Made by a program: the position numbers and the translations under genes. A DNA stretch of 64,000 nt from Candidatus Lindowbacteria bacterium RIFCSPLOWO2_12_FULL_62_27 (GTDB lineage: Bacteria > Lindowbacteria > 2-12-FULL-62-27). Positions 14,367-21,840 of the stretch are shown one piece after another. Where the stretch lies: positions 131,606 to 195,605 of the forward strand of contig MFPR01000028.1 of assembly GCA_001784175.1 (NCBI GenBank). Direction: 5' to 3'. The notes below the pieces were generated by a model. It saw nothing but the letters and a program-made list of their open reading frames with translations. It was not told where the DNA came from and searched no databases. Position 1 is the first letter of the stretch. Each line of letters opens with the position of its first letter.

Positions 14367-15014
14367 TCACACACGATCATCAGGTTTCCAGTTTTGCCTC
14401 ATCGGTCCGACCATCCACACAACCAATTCTACGGGTATTTCGTATAACTTGCCCGCATCTATACGCACGCGACGAAATTGCAATTTAAACTTCCGCAGAT
14501 ACTCCTCCCATTTTCCTCCGGCTACCTCTATCATCTTATTCGGCACTTCATATTTCTGAAAGCATTTACGAATCTTCGCCGCATGAGAAAATCTAATATA
14601 GCCGTCATATTTTCGTGGTATGGACTTTAAAGGAAGATTTGCAATCATGATAAAGTAGAGTTCAGGTCTCGTATTCGAAAAATTCTTCATAATGTGGAAA
14701 TCATCGATTAGTTTGTCTGGGTACCTGCCTACTTGTGTTATAATGCTGCACGCCCCCATTTGGATCAGCGACACAGCTGGTTTTGCGGGTGTCTTTTTCA
14801 GTATCCCAATATCTATCTCTTCACCATGGCCCTCGTGTTTATAATCGCGTGCCACAAAATATTTGCCTCGAAGTTTCTGGTGAATTCCCCATGCCAATCG
14901 ATCTCTCAAAGGTTCTTCAACTTTTCGAGTCAAGGCTAAATATGCAAGCTCGTCTTTGCCAAACAGCCGCCTTAGCCTGACAATCTCATTCCATATAACG
15001 TCGCTAATATTCAT
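14367..15014 (-). CDS. AT-rich uncharacterised protein, possible restriction-endonuclease-like fold
   Basis: A 215-aa protein I cannot assign. The stretch YFVARDYKHEGHGEEIDIGI and then KPAVSLIQMGACSI has the shape of a PD-(D/E)xK nuclease core (an acidic strand followed by a strand carrying Q-x-G rather than E-x-K), so it could be a degenerate nuclease-like protein. The DNA is distinctly AT-richer than its neighbours, with codons such as TTA, AAA and ATA, which suggests recent acquisition. The ATG at 15014 has a GGGAGGA site. Confidence 0.5.
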   Translation of the reverse strand: MNISDVIWNEIVRLRRLFGKDELAYLALTRKVEEPLRDRLAWGIHQKLRGKYFVARDYKHEGHGEEIDIGILKKTPAKPAVSLIQMGACSIITQVGRYPDKLIDDFHIMKNFSNTRPELYFIMIANLPLKSIPRKYDGYIRFSHAAKIRKCFQKYEVPNKMIEVAGGKWEEYLRKFKLQFRRVRIDAGKLYEIPVELVVWMVGPMRQNWKPDDRV

Positions 15015-15027
15015 TAAAATATCCTCC

Positions 15028-15216
15028 CTAATTTTTTTCGGAACGTCCCGTTCCCCTTTCAAATCTTTCAATCCGACCTTTTAAGCGTATCACAAAAATT
15101 GTTCCACCACTTTCTGTCTTCCGGACACAGAACCGGGCCTCGTCCGGGTTGCCGAGAGCGAAAAACTGAAAAAGTTCCGCGCAGGCAGTAACCCTATCCG
15201 AGTCGCTGCCCGGCAC
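15028..15216 (-). CDS. Possible small protein of unknown function
   Basis: A 62-codon frame starting with GTG: AELFQFFALGNPDEARFCVR and then SGGTIFVIRLKGRIERFERG. A TGATATGCT extended -10 box lies 9 bases upstream of the GTG and the stop is 13 bases before the next gene. No family recognised; weak support. Confidence 0.3.
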   Translation of the reverse strand: MPGSDSDRVTACAELFQFFALGNPDEARFCVRKTESGGTIFVIRLKGRIERFERGTGRSEKN

Positions 15217-15260
15217 TTCAACAGTAGCATATCAAAAAAACTCATCCGCAACTTCACGTA

Positions 15261-17675
15261 CTACACAAACGCCGGGCGCGGGTCGTCTAGGAAGGCGAGG
15301 CGGCCGCCGTAGGTGGGGGGGCGCGGCGGAGATTTGGAGATCGGGCGGATGAAGAAGACTTCCGGTGAGAGACCGAAGCCTTCGGGAAGATCAGCCTCGG
15401 GCTGGCGCTCTGGGTCGGATGACGGGGCGGCGGGACGGCGGCGTTTTTCGGACTTGCCCATCGCGCGGCGGTAGTGGTCGAGACTTGCGGCGGCGCGGCG
15501 CTTGTCGCCTTGCATCTCGTAGGCGAGGGCCAAACCGCGGTGGGGTTCAGGCTGGAGATCGTCTTCGGCGAGGGCGTTGTAGAAATGGCGGATGGCGGAC
15601 TGCGGCCGGGCGGCGCGAAGATCGATTCCGCCCAGAAGAAGCTCGGTGTAGCACGATAATTTACCTCTGAAATCTCCGGCGCGGCGTTGTTTGCGCTGCA
15701 GGTCGGCGCCGGCAAGAAGCACCCAGCCGAAATCGATTTTGCGGTCGATGCGGTCGATGCGCCGCGCCATGCTGACGGCGCGGTCGATCTCGCGTTTGGC
15801 CACAGCTTCGTTGCCGCGAAAGATCTCGATATTGGCTTTCAACAGGCGAGCCGGGATGTAGTCGGGGTTGATTTTCAGACAGCGGTCCAAATACATCTCG
15901 GACTTGGCCGAGTCGCCCATCACCAGGTTTAGAATCGCGACGCGCCGCAGGTTCGTCGGGTTGGTCGGGTTCGCCATGCAGGCTTTCGTCATCCACTCAA
16001 GCGCGGTGTCCGGGCGGTTCATCGACAGATACACATCGGCGATCCGGCGGAGGAGGTAGACGTCGTGTTGATCATTCGCGTAGTTTTCCATGAGCCATCG
16101 GAGCGCGGTCTTGTACTGTTTGCGAAGAACAAAAATGTCCGATATCCACTGGAGCGTGTATTCGTTTTTAGGGTTGATCCTGTACGCTCTCATCAAATAT
16201 TTCAATGCGTCTTTGAGATTCCCCTTCCATCGGTAGATGTACGCCAGCCGCTGGAGGGTGAAGATATTGTCAGGAGCAATATCCAGCGCACGGTGCATCC
16301 ATGCCAACGCATTCTTGTCGTCGTCCATCGCCTTGTACACATATGCGATCTGGCGCATGGTCCAGACATCGCGCGGGCGCAGAGCCTGCGCGGCCTGCAG
16401 AAATTTCAGCGCCCCATCATATTTTTTCATCACGCGGCAGGCGTTGCCCAGCCACTGGATCGGCGTTGGGTTCCAGGGATCAAGGCTCCGCGCGCGCTTA
16501 AGGACGGCCATCGCATCAACCGGCCGGCCGGCGGAAAGCAGAGCCTCTCCGAGAATGGTCAGCGCATCGGCGTCAATCGGCCGGAGGCCGGCCTGTTTTT
16601 CGGCCAGATGCAGGGTCGCCTCGTGATCGATCCGTTTCATTTCCATGATCGCCGACCGGTAGAGGTACGGGTCGGACGATTTTTCATTTCTGGCTTTCGC
16701 CACAAACGGCCCGGTCATATCCAATTCACCGCGGCGGCGGTGGAATTTCGCGATGAAAAGATTGGCGTAGAAGGCCGTTTCTTTTGAACCGGCGAGGTCG
16801 CGCAACATCGGCAGGGGATCGGCCTCTTTGGTAACCGCTCCGGTGAGAAGGCTCATCGCGTAGCCGAGTTTCCAGCCCCGTGTAAGCACATGCCTATTGG
16901 ATTTTTCGAGGAAATATTCCCGCGCTTCCTTCATCCGGGTGGACATATTCATGGCTTTAAGGAAAAGCATCATCGCGGGCGCGTAGGGTCCATGCCGGTC
17001 GAGAAATTTCCGGAGTCTCGCCGATGCGCCCGCGAGATCCATGGCGTTAAACATTTTCACAGCCAGCCTGAAATCGATATGCTCGCACAAAATCTTTGCG
17101 GCGGGGCGTGCCGCGCTCCATTTCTGGTAAAGATCGAGAAGCATGTTTCGGCGGCCGAGGGGCCGTTGAGCCAAGGCTTGAAATGCGTCCCGCGCCAGAG
17201 GGTCGGCCGACTGCGCGTCCCGTTCCTGCCGCACGATCCGGCGGTCCGTCGGAATCAGGATGGGCGGGCCGAGCCGGGCGCGTTGAACCTCGCCGAGATC
17301 AACGGCCTCGCCGCCGCGGGCGATGAGCGCGGCAATCTGGTCCCGAACGGCGGAGCTGATGGCGCCTTCGTACCGGCAATTCACTTTTCGAAATGTTCGG
17401 CGCAGCATGGGCCAGCGGTTCCAGCATTGGACGGCGAACGGCCGGACGAGGCTGGATTCGGCGGAGGACACGAGGACATCGCGAGTGGCGGCGGAATCGA
17501 GGTCGAAACTGATTCCCGCGCACCAGAGGATGGGATCCCCGGGCAGAATGTCGGATGATTCTCCCAGGACGGCAAAAAATGTCTCACTATTTTTCCCGCG
17601 CCGCGCCGACCAGATTTTCCCGGCGGCGAATCGGCCCGTTCCCAGCCCCAATAACATCAATAACAGCAGCATCAC
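15261..17675 (-). CDS. 804-aa TPR-repeat protein with N-terminal membrane anchor
   Basis: Begins with a hydrophobic run (MMLLLLMLLGLGTGRFAAGK), a membrane anchor or signal, then a ~150-residue unrecognised domain. From about residue 180 to 740 it is a series of tetratricopeptide hairpins (for example DVWTMRQIAYVYKAMDDDKN, NIFTLQRLAYIYRWKGNLKD and DVYLLRRIADVYLSMNRPDT). The last hairpin resembles the short protein at 11149. The C-terminus is Pro/Arg-rich. TPR arrays bind partner proteins; the partner is unknown. Its promoter motif overlaps the last codons of the sigma-like gene upstream. Confidence 0.75.
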   Translation of the reverse strand: MMLLLLMLLGLGTGRFAAGKIWSARRGKNSETFFAVLGESSDILPGDPILWCAGISFDLDSAATRDVLVSSAESSLVRPFAVQCWNRWPMLRRTFRKVNCRYEGAISSAVRDQIAALIARGGEAVDLGEVQRARLGPPILIPTDRRIVRQERDAQSADPLARDAFQALAQRPLGRRNMLLDLYQKWSAARPAAKILCEHIDFRLAVKMFNAMDLAGASARLRKFLDRHGPYAPAMMLFLKAMNMSTRMKEAREYFLEKSNRHVLTRGWKLGYAMSLLTGAVTKEADPLPMLRDLAGSKETAFYANLFIAKFHRRRGELDMTGPFVAKARNEKSSDPYLYRSAIMEMKRIDHEATLHLAEKQAGLRPIDADALTILGEALLSAGRPVDAMAVLKRARSLDPWNPTPIQWLGNACRVMKKYDGALKFLQAAQALRPRDVWTMRQIAYVYKAMDDDKNALAWMHRALDIAPDNIFTLQRLAYIYRWKGNLKDALKYLMRAYRINPKNEYTLQWISDIFVLRKQYKTALRWLMENYANDQHDVYLLRRIADVYLSMNRPDTALEWMTKACMANPTNPTNLRRVAILNLVMGDSAKSEMYLDRCLKINPDYIPARLLKANIEIFRGNEAVAKREIDRAVSMARRIDRIDRKIDFGWVLLAGADLQRKQRRAGDFRGKLSCYTELLLGGIDLRAARPQSAIRHFYNALAEDDLQPEPHRGLALAYEMQGDKRRAAASLDHYRRAMGKSEKRRRPAAPSSDPERQPEADLPEGFGLSPEVFFIRPISKSPPRPPTYGGRLAFLDDPRPAFV

Positions 17676-17718
17676 ATCCTGCCTTTCACTCCGGCGCCCT
17701 ACGCCTCATCGCATCTCA

Positions 17719-17746
17719 TATAAATGCGGTCATGCCGGATTATTCC
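17719..17746 (-). promoter_or_regulatory. Promoter-like motif GGAAT-N15-CATTTATA upstream of the 804-aa TPR gene
   Basis: Minus strand GGAAT (17742-17746), 15 bases, CATTTATA (17719-17726), 43 bases before the TPR start. The GGAAT lies inside the final codons (Arg-Asn-Asn-Pro-Ala-stop) of the sigma-like gene. Exact match to the motifs at 2444, 3623 and 4274. Confidence 0.5.
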
Positions 17747-19004
17747 GGCTGCGGACATGTTCGTGGCATTTGATCAGAACGATCCGCAAAATCTTTTCGA
17801 GGTAACGCATGCCGGTCAGAGAAATATCGAGGCTTTTTTGAATAGTCGCGACGATCTGTTTGAATTTGGCCGACGCATTTTCCAGATGTTTCGCCACCTG
17901 CGTGTCGCTCTTGCCGATCATCTGGGCGATATCGAGATTCGTCATTGCTCTTTCATCGCGCGGATCTGCGGCGCCGCCGGGCCGACGTTTCAATTCGCCG
18001 GTCGCGGGGTCGCTCATGGCGGTCAGCACGGTCAGCTGCATCGGCGTAAATGCGGTCCCGACGTCGATCATCCGTTCGACGAACTCTTCAACCTCCCCCG
18101 TGTCCGCTTCTTCCGGCGCATCGGAATCGGACTCCGGTTCCGCGAGACGCAGTTTCCGTCCGCCCTTGCGTCTGAGACCCCGACGGCTCTCGACATCCAC
18201 GTTACCCTCGACATCCGCGCCACGGTCGCCATCGTCGGTCTCATGGGATCGGCCAAGATCGACCTGCTTGCGCGGAACGAAACCGAGGACAATCGAAAAC
18301 GTGTTGGAGATATCAGAAACGGCCATGGCAAGGGGCGAGGGGTTCATTTGTGTCTTCTCGTATCCCTCGCTGAATTTAAAACTGACTTTCACGGCACGCA
18401 CAGCTTTTTGGGGCGGAAACCGGTCGCCGCGCCATTTTTGCAGGTCGACCCACTCTGATATATCGTGAAGCAGGAAACGCAGAATGACCCGATCGGGCGC
18501 GTTCCAGCCGGTACGTTTCCGGCGGCGCGGCAGGTAGTGGTCTTTCATTTGGGTATCCCTGAATTCGGCGCCGACCATGACGTATGTTCTGGTTTTCAGC
18601 GCAGTCCGGACATTGTCGAAGACGCGGTATTTCTCCTGCAGATGCTGTTCGATGTGCCGGGTGACGTCATTGTAAATGATTTTGTTGAGCTGGAACGCGA
18701 AACTCTCGGCAGGCGTTAGATGGCTAAATTCGGGTCTGTCGGGCCGCTTGTTTCTCTTTTTGTACAGCCGGTCGAGAATATCGTCCACGATTTTCTCGAT
18801 ATCGAAGACCGACGTGGCGACGACCTTGCCGGGCGTCTTCGACAATCGCCAGCCACCCGTCTTCGACAATCGCCGGCGGATTATTCCTTCGATCACCTGT
18901 CGAAGACTCTCCAAGTCTTGAGGAGATATTCGGTCGGCAAAATACGCCTCTAACCACTCGACCCTTTGATCCATCGCAGACGGCTTGGCCACCTTCGTTT
19001 TCAC
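17730..19004 (-). CDS. Divergent RNA polymerase sigma-factor-like protein
   Basis: A 424-aa protein. Residues ~70-130 (VFDIEKIVDDILDRLYKKRN, then FAFQLNKIIYNDVTRHIEQH) have the pattern of sigma region 2. Near the C-terminus FTPMQLTVLTAMSDPATG is followed by AMTNLDIAQMIGKSDTQVAK and HLENASAKFKQIV, a sigma-region-4-like helix-turn-helix. Between them lies a long unrelated segment with a charged stretch (~265-310), which is atypical for ECF sigma factors. The assignment is by pattern only. Sigma activity would fit the recurring GGAA-N15-CATTTAT motif around it, but that link is inference. The ATG at 19004 is followed by MKTKVAKPSAMDQRVEWLEA. Confidence 0.5.
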   Translation of the reverse strand: MKTKVAKPSAMDQRVEWLEAYFADRISPQDLESLRQVIEGIIRRRLSKTGGWRLSKTPGKVVATSVFDIEKIVDDILDRLYKKRNKRPDRPEFSHLTPAESFAFQLNKIIYNDVTRHIEQHLQEKYRVFDNVRTALKTRTYVMVGAEFRDTQMKDHYLPRRRKRTGWNAPDRVILRFLLHDISEWVDLQKWRGDRFPPQKAVRAVKVSFKFSEGYEKTQMNPSPLAMAVSDISNTFSIVLGFVPRKQVDLGRSHETDDGDRGADVEGNVDVESRRGLRRKGGRKLRLAEPESDSDAPEEADTGEVEEFVERMIDVGTAFTPMQLTVLTAMSDPATGELKRRPGGAADPRDERAMTNLDIAQMIGKSDTQVAKHLENASAKFKQIVATIQKSLDISLTGMRYLEKILRIVLIKCHEHVRSRNNPA

Positions 19005-19081
19005 GCGGGCAGTTTCCTTTAGCGCTCCAGGAAAATCAACAGAGTTTCAAACCTGCCCGGAATTTATATGACCGCGACCCC

Positions 19082-19109
19082 GGAAGAAATCGAAATTCGG
19101 CTGTTTCAT
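19082..19109 (+). promoter_or_regulatory. Promoter-like motif, variant, upstream of 19146 gene
   Basis: GGAAG (19082-19086), 15 bases, TGTTTCAT (19102-19109), 36 bases before the ATG at 19146. The stretch CGGAAGAAATCGAAATTCGG is repeated upstream of the next small gene at 19695. A weak variant of the accessory motif. Confidence 0.35.
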
Positions 19110-19145
19110 CGAGCAGGGCCAAAAATTCCGGGCGGGTAAGACACT

Positions 19146-19529
19146 ATGACAGGAGAAGGGAAGAATCGAATCGAGGATTTTACAGGCTATATCGTCACGA
19201 TCATTTTGCGAAGCAAGAGCGATCCGTCTGATTTCAGGTTGGAAACGATCCAAATTCCCGGCTTGGAAGTCAAAGACCGGGCGATTGAGAAATTAATGGA
19301 AGAATTCGGTGATCAGGATGTGGAACTATTTGATACCGAAGTGGTCAGATTTCACACCAGGTGTTTGGTCACCCCGTTGCCCAATGAAAAGAGTCTGAGA
19401 TCCTCCAAGGTAACCAGTCAGACTATTGTCAAAGAGATCCAGCCCTTTTCCAAGGACAGCGACATTACTTATGACGCAATCCTGGACCGAATCGTGGAGG
19501 ATATGACGCGGTGGGAACTGGGGAGGTAG
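19146..19529 (+). CDS. Uncharacterised 127-aa protein
   Basis: Sequence begins MTGEGKNRIEDFTGYIVTII and includes RLETIQIPGLEVKDRAIEKL and LDRIVEDMTRWELGR. It is acidic, soluble, mixed alpha/beta, with no recognised domain. It is transcribed away from the sigma-like gene, with a variant of the shared promoter motif 36 bases upstream. No strong ribosome site is seen. Confidence 0.5.
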   Translation: MTGEGKNRIEDFTGYIVTIILRSKSDPSDFRLETIQIPGLEVKDRAIEKLMEEFGDQDVELFDTEVVRFHTRCLVTPLPNEKSLRSSKVTSQTIVKEIQPFSKDSDITYDAILDRIVEDMTRWELGR

Positions 19530-19582
19530 ATGCAAACGGGAGCAGAAAATGCTGCGTAGGATTCAGGGGGTCGATGGGTATT

Positions 19583-19653
19583 CGTCATTCCCGCGGGAAT
19601 CCAGGGCTTTCCCCAGAGAACCAGACTGGATGCCCGCTTTCGCGGGCATGACG
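19583..19653. repeat. REP-like palindromic element
   Basis: CGTCATTCCCGCGGGAATCCAG (first 20 of these at 19583-19602) faces CTGGATGCCCGCTTTCGCGG (19626-19645), continuing to CATGACG at 19653. The ends are inverted copies (CGTCAT/ATGACG), with an internal CCCGC/GCGGG hairpin in each half. This sequence type (GTCATTCCCGCGAAAGCGGGAATCCAG) is a common intergenic REP/MITE-like repeat in Gram-negative genomes. Confidence 0.75.
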
Positions 19654-19695
19654 ACCCAAAAAAATACCGGTAAATCCGAATCGGCCTCCAGACCC

Positions 19696-19723
19696 GGAAG
19701 AAATCGAAATTCGGCCATTTTAT
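19696..19723 (+). promoter_or_regulatory. Promoter-like motif GGAAG-N15-CATTTTAT upstream of 19762 gene
   Basis: GGAAG (19696-19700), 15 bases, CATTTTAT (19716-19723), 38 bases before the ATG at 19762. The -35 and spacer half is the same sequence as at 19082-19101. Confidence 0.4.
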
Positions 19724-19761
19724 AGACCAGGTGGCAAAAGAGAACGATGGAGGTGGGGGCG

Positions 19762-19980
19762 ATGCGGAAGGATGCGAACGACGGGATGTTTTTTGTGATC
19801 GACCGGAATTCCATGTTGGGCGAATGCCGATTCCTAAGGGGTCTGGAACCCGGACCCGGTCCGGTGTCCCGGTTCGACCTGCAGGATGCGTCCCGGATCT
19901 ACCGGGAGATGACCGGGACGGATTTGGACATACAGGCGACCGGGGAAATTCTGCTTCGACGCGGGTGGGATGACGAATGA
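19762..19980 (+). CDS. Small uncharacterised protein
   Basis: A 72-aa protein: MRKDANDGMFFVIDRNSMLG, then SRFDLQDASRIYREMTGTDL. The ATG at 19762 is preferred over 19747 because GGAGGTGGGGG provides a ribosome site. It overlaps the next gene by four bases (ATGA), so the two are coupled. No family recognised. Confidence 0.5.
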   Translation: MRKDANDGMFFVIDRNSMLGECRFLRGLEPGPGPVSRFDLQDASRIYREMTGTDLDIQATGEILLRRGWDDE

Positions 19981-20228
19981 TGGTCCTGGTGTGTCTCGTC
20001 ATCGGATTTCTCATCGGCTGGTTTTCAGGATTTTCCGCCGGGCAGGAGGAGACGCGCAGGCGGTTCCAGGCGTGGTTGCAGAGCCAAACTCAGGGACCGC
20101 CGGCCGAGGAGGCTCGCCGGGTGCTTAAAGAAATGGAAAGGGCGTACCGGGTGTTTGCCAATTACGGGGAGCGCGAGCGGCAGAAACAGTTGCGGGAACT
20201 CTGGTACGAGGAGCACAAGGATGGGTAG
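19977..20228 (+). CDS. Small single-span membrane protein
   Basis: An 83-aa protein with an N-terminal transmembrane helix (VLVCLVIGFLIGWFSGFSAG, residues ~3-22) followed by a charged cytoplasmic-type helix (EETRRRFQAWLQSQ, then EEARRVLKEMERAYRVFANY). The plan resembles small phage or envelope coiled-coil proteins. Starts at ATGATGG overlapping the previous stop. Confidence 0.5.
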   Translation: MMVLVCLVIGFLIGWFSGFSAGQEETRRRFQAWLQSQTQGPPAEEARRVLKEMERAYRVFANYGERERQKQLRELWYEEHKDG

Positions 20229-20274
20229 CAACGTTCGCTCCTTCAGGCGGCGAGATATTTTTTCGGCCAGAGGC

Positions 20275-20302
20275 GGAATTTGGCCCGGAACCGGTATTAA
20301 TA
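20275..20302 (+). promoter_or_regulatory. Promoter-like motif GGAAT-N15-TATTAATA upstream of the exported-protein operon
   Basis: GGAAT (20275-20279), 15 bases, TATTAATA (20295-20302), 50 bases before the ATG at 20353. A GATCTTTCAAA motif (20312) and an AAGGGGGG ribosome site follow. Confidence 0.4.
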
Positions 20303-20352
20303 CAGATTAGACAGGCGATCTTTCAAATTCTATTCACAAGGGGGGTGTCCGT

Positions 20353-21222
20353 ATGAAGGGCTATCTGGTGGCGTTGGTCTGTCTGGCTTTGGTAGTGCAA
20401 TCGTCGGAGCAGGCTCATGCCGAACTCCGTAAGCGCGTCCTGATCGATGTCCGGATGCCCGATACGACGGCCCGGGGAGTGGTCGAAGGCGTGCTGGCGA
20501 AGGAGCTTGGCCGCTACAAGGATATCCTTGTGATTGACGAGCGATACGAGCAGAGTTTTCTGCCGTTTATGAAATACAAGGCCCACGTGATCGTTCAGGT
20601 CGAGGTCCTGCAGATGTACGCCGACGACATTAAAAAAGTCCCTGGATTTTTTCGGCGGTTTGGCGGCGGGGTCGGCGATGCGGCGCTTGTCGCGCTCTGG
20701 CTCGGCACCCTGGGGTTCGCCGAATCCGCCATGGACGATTGGGGCGAGACGGGTGGCAATCACATGTCCCGCGATGTTGAAGGCCACTTCGTCGCCAACA
20801 TCACCCTGTTTGACATGTGGACCGAACGATCGTTCGCCCGCACCCAGACCAATTTCAAGATTCGGGTCAAAAACGCCCATCACGACGACGAAAAAATCAT
20901 GCTGACGTGCATCGCCGAGCGCGGATTCAGGGATGTCGCCCGATGGATCCAAAAGGAGACCCGGACACGGGACGGGCAGACGTGGGTCTTCGCGGAAAAC
21001 GCAGACCGCGTCTTCGTCAACGCCGGGTCCCTCGACGGCCTCAACAAGGGCAGCCGGCTGAAAGTCTATCGGCCCCAGCCCATTTACGCGCCGCGCAGCA
21101 AAACGGTCCTCGGCCATTCGGCCGTTTACGAGTGCGACATTCGCATCGTGCAGGTAGATGAACTCTTTTCGCTCGCCGAGCCGGTCAAACACGCGCTTTC
21201 GGGCGAATACATTTCAAAATAA
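20353..21222 (+). CDS. Exported protein of unknown function
   Basis: A 289-aa protein with a signal peptide (MKGYLVALVCLALVVQSSEQ then AHA). The mature part has VLIDVRMPDTTARGVVEGVL, a glycine-rich segment (RRFGGGVGDAALVALWLGTL), and a C-terminal stretch FVNAGSLDGLNKGSRLKVYR resembling the 'set at N, property' region of curli CsgG-like or FlgT-like proteins. First gene of a likely three-gene operon with two LPP20-like proteins, which points to an envelope or surface-structure role. This is inferred from layout; no specific function is shown. Confidence 0.6.
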   Translation: MKGYLVALVCLALVVQSSEQAHAELRKRVLIDVRMPDTTARGVVEGVLAKELGRYKDILVIDERYEQSFLPFMKYKAHVIVQVEVLQMYADDIKKVPGFFRRFGGGVGDAALVALWLGTLGFAESAMDDWGETGGNHMSRDVEGHFVANITLFDMWTERSFARTQTNFKIRVKNAHHDDEKIMLTCIAERGFRDVARWIQKETRTRDGQTWVFAENADRVFVNAGSLDGLNKGSRLKVYRPQPIYAPRSKTVLGHSAVYECDIRIVQVDELFSLAEPVKHALSGEYISK

Positions 21223-21235
21223 AGGGGTGGTGAAT

Positions 21236-21832
21236 ATGCGGTACAGAACAATTCTTGCAGGAATCGCGGCGATGGCGATCGGAGCGACCGTTGCCGGATG
21301 CAAAATGCGCGTCAACACGGCCGTCCCGCCCAGCCCCGGCGAGAAGATTATCTGGAAATCACACGACCGCCGGCCGGAGTGGGTTCAGGTCCAGCAGGGG
21401 GATCGCGGTGGATTCTACTACGCGACCGGACTTTCCGACCGGTTCACGACGGAGCTGGATGCGCGGGAGCACGCAATGTTCAAGGCCCGGCAGGCCATCG
21501 CGGATTACGTCTTGGGATTCGTGCAAACCGAGTACAAGGAATCTCGGACCCGAGCCCACACCGCCGGCGACGGGGCCGATGCGCAGGTCGAGGCCGGCCA
21601 TACCGTCACATCGACGGCCCGGGTGGCCGTGTCGCAGGTCAGGCCAAAGGAGTGGTATCTGGAAAAAGTCCAGACGGAGAACGGGAAAGTCCTGTGGACG
21701 GCGATCGTGTTGGCGGAGGCGCCGCGCGATGTCATCCAGAGGGAGGTGGCGCGGATCGGCGTCGCCTTGAAAAAATTGGAGCAGGACACGCCGGCCACGG
21801 AGGGAGCCAAGACGACCCGGCAGGACTTTTGA
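21236..21832 (+). CDS. LPP20-like lipoprotein
   Basis: A 198-aa protein with a lipoprotein signal: MRYRTILAGIAAMAIGATVA then GC at the lipobox (Cys ~21). The mature part has RPEWVQVQQGDRGGFYYATG and DAREHAMFKARQAIADYVLG, the pattern of LPP20-type lipoproteins (a P-x-W opening, an FxGxS-like strand, then an Ala-rich helix of self-assembling proteins). The ATG at 21236 follows AAGGGGTGG. Fourteen bases separate it from the previous stop. Confidence 0.65.
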   Translation: MRYRTILAGIAAMAIGATVAGCKMRVNTAVPPSPGEKIIWKSHDRRPEWVQVQQGDRGGFYYATGLSDRFTTELDAREHAMFKARQAIADYVLGFVQTEYKESRTRAHTAGDGADAQVEAGHTVTSTARVAVSQVRPKEWYLEKVQTENGKVLWTAIVLAEAPRDVIQREVARIGVALKKLEQDTPATEGAKTTRQDF

Positions 21833-21840
21833 GGCATGCC

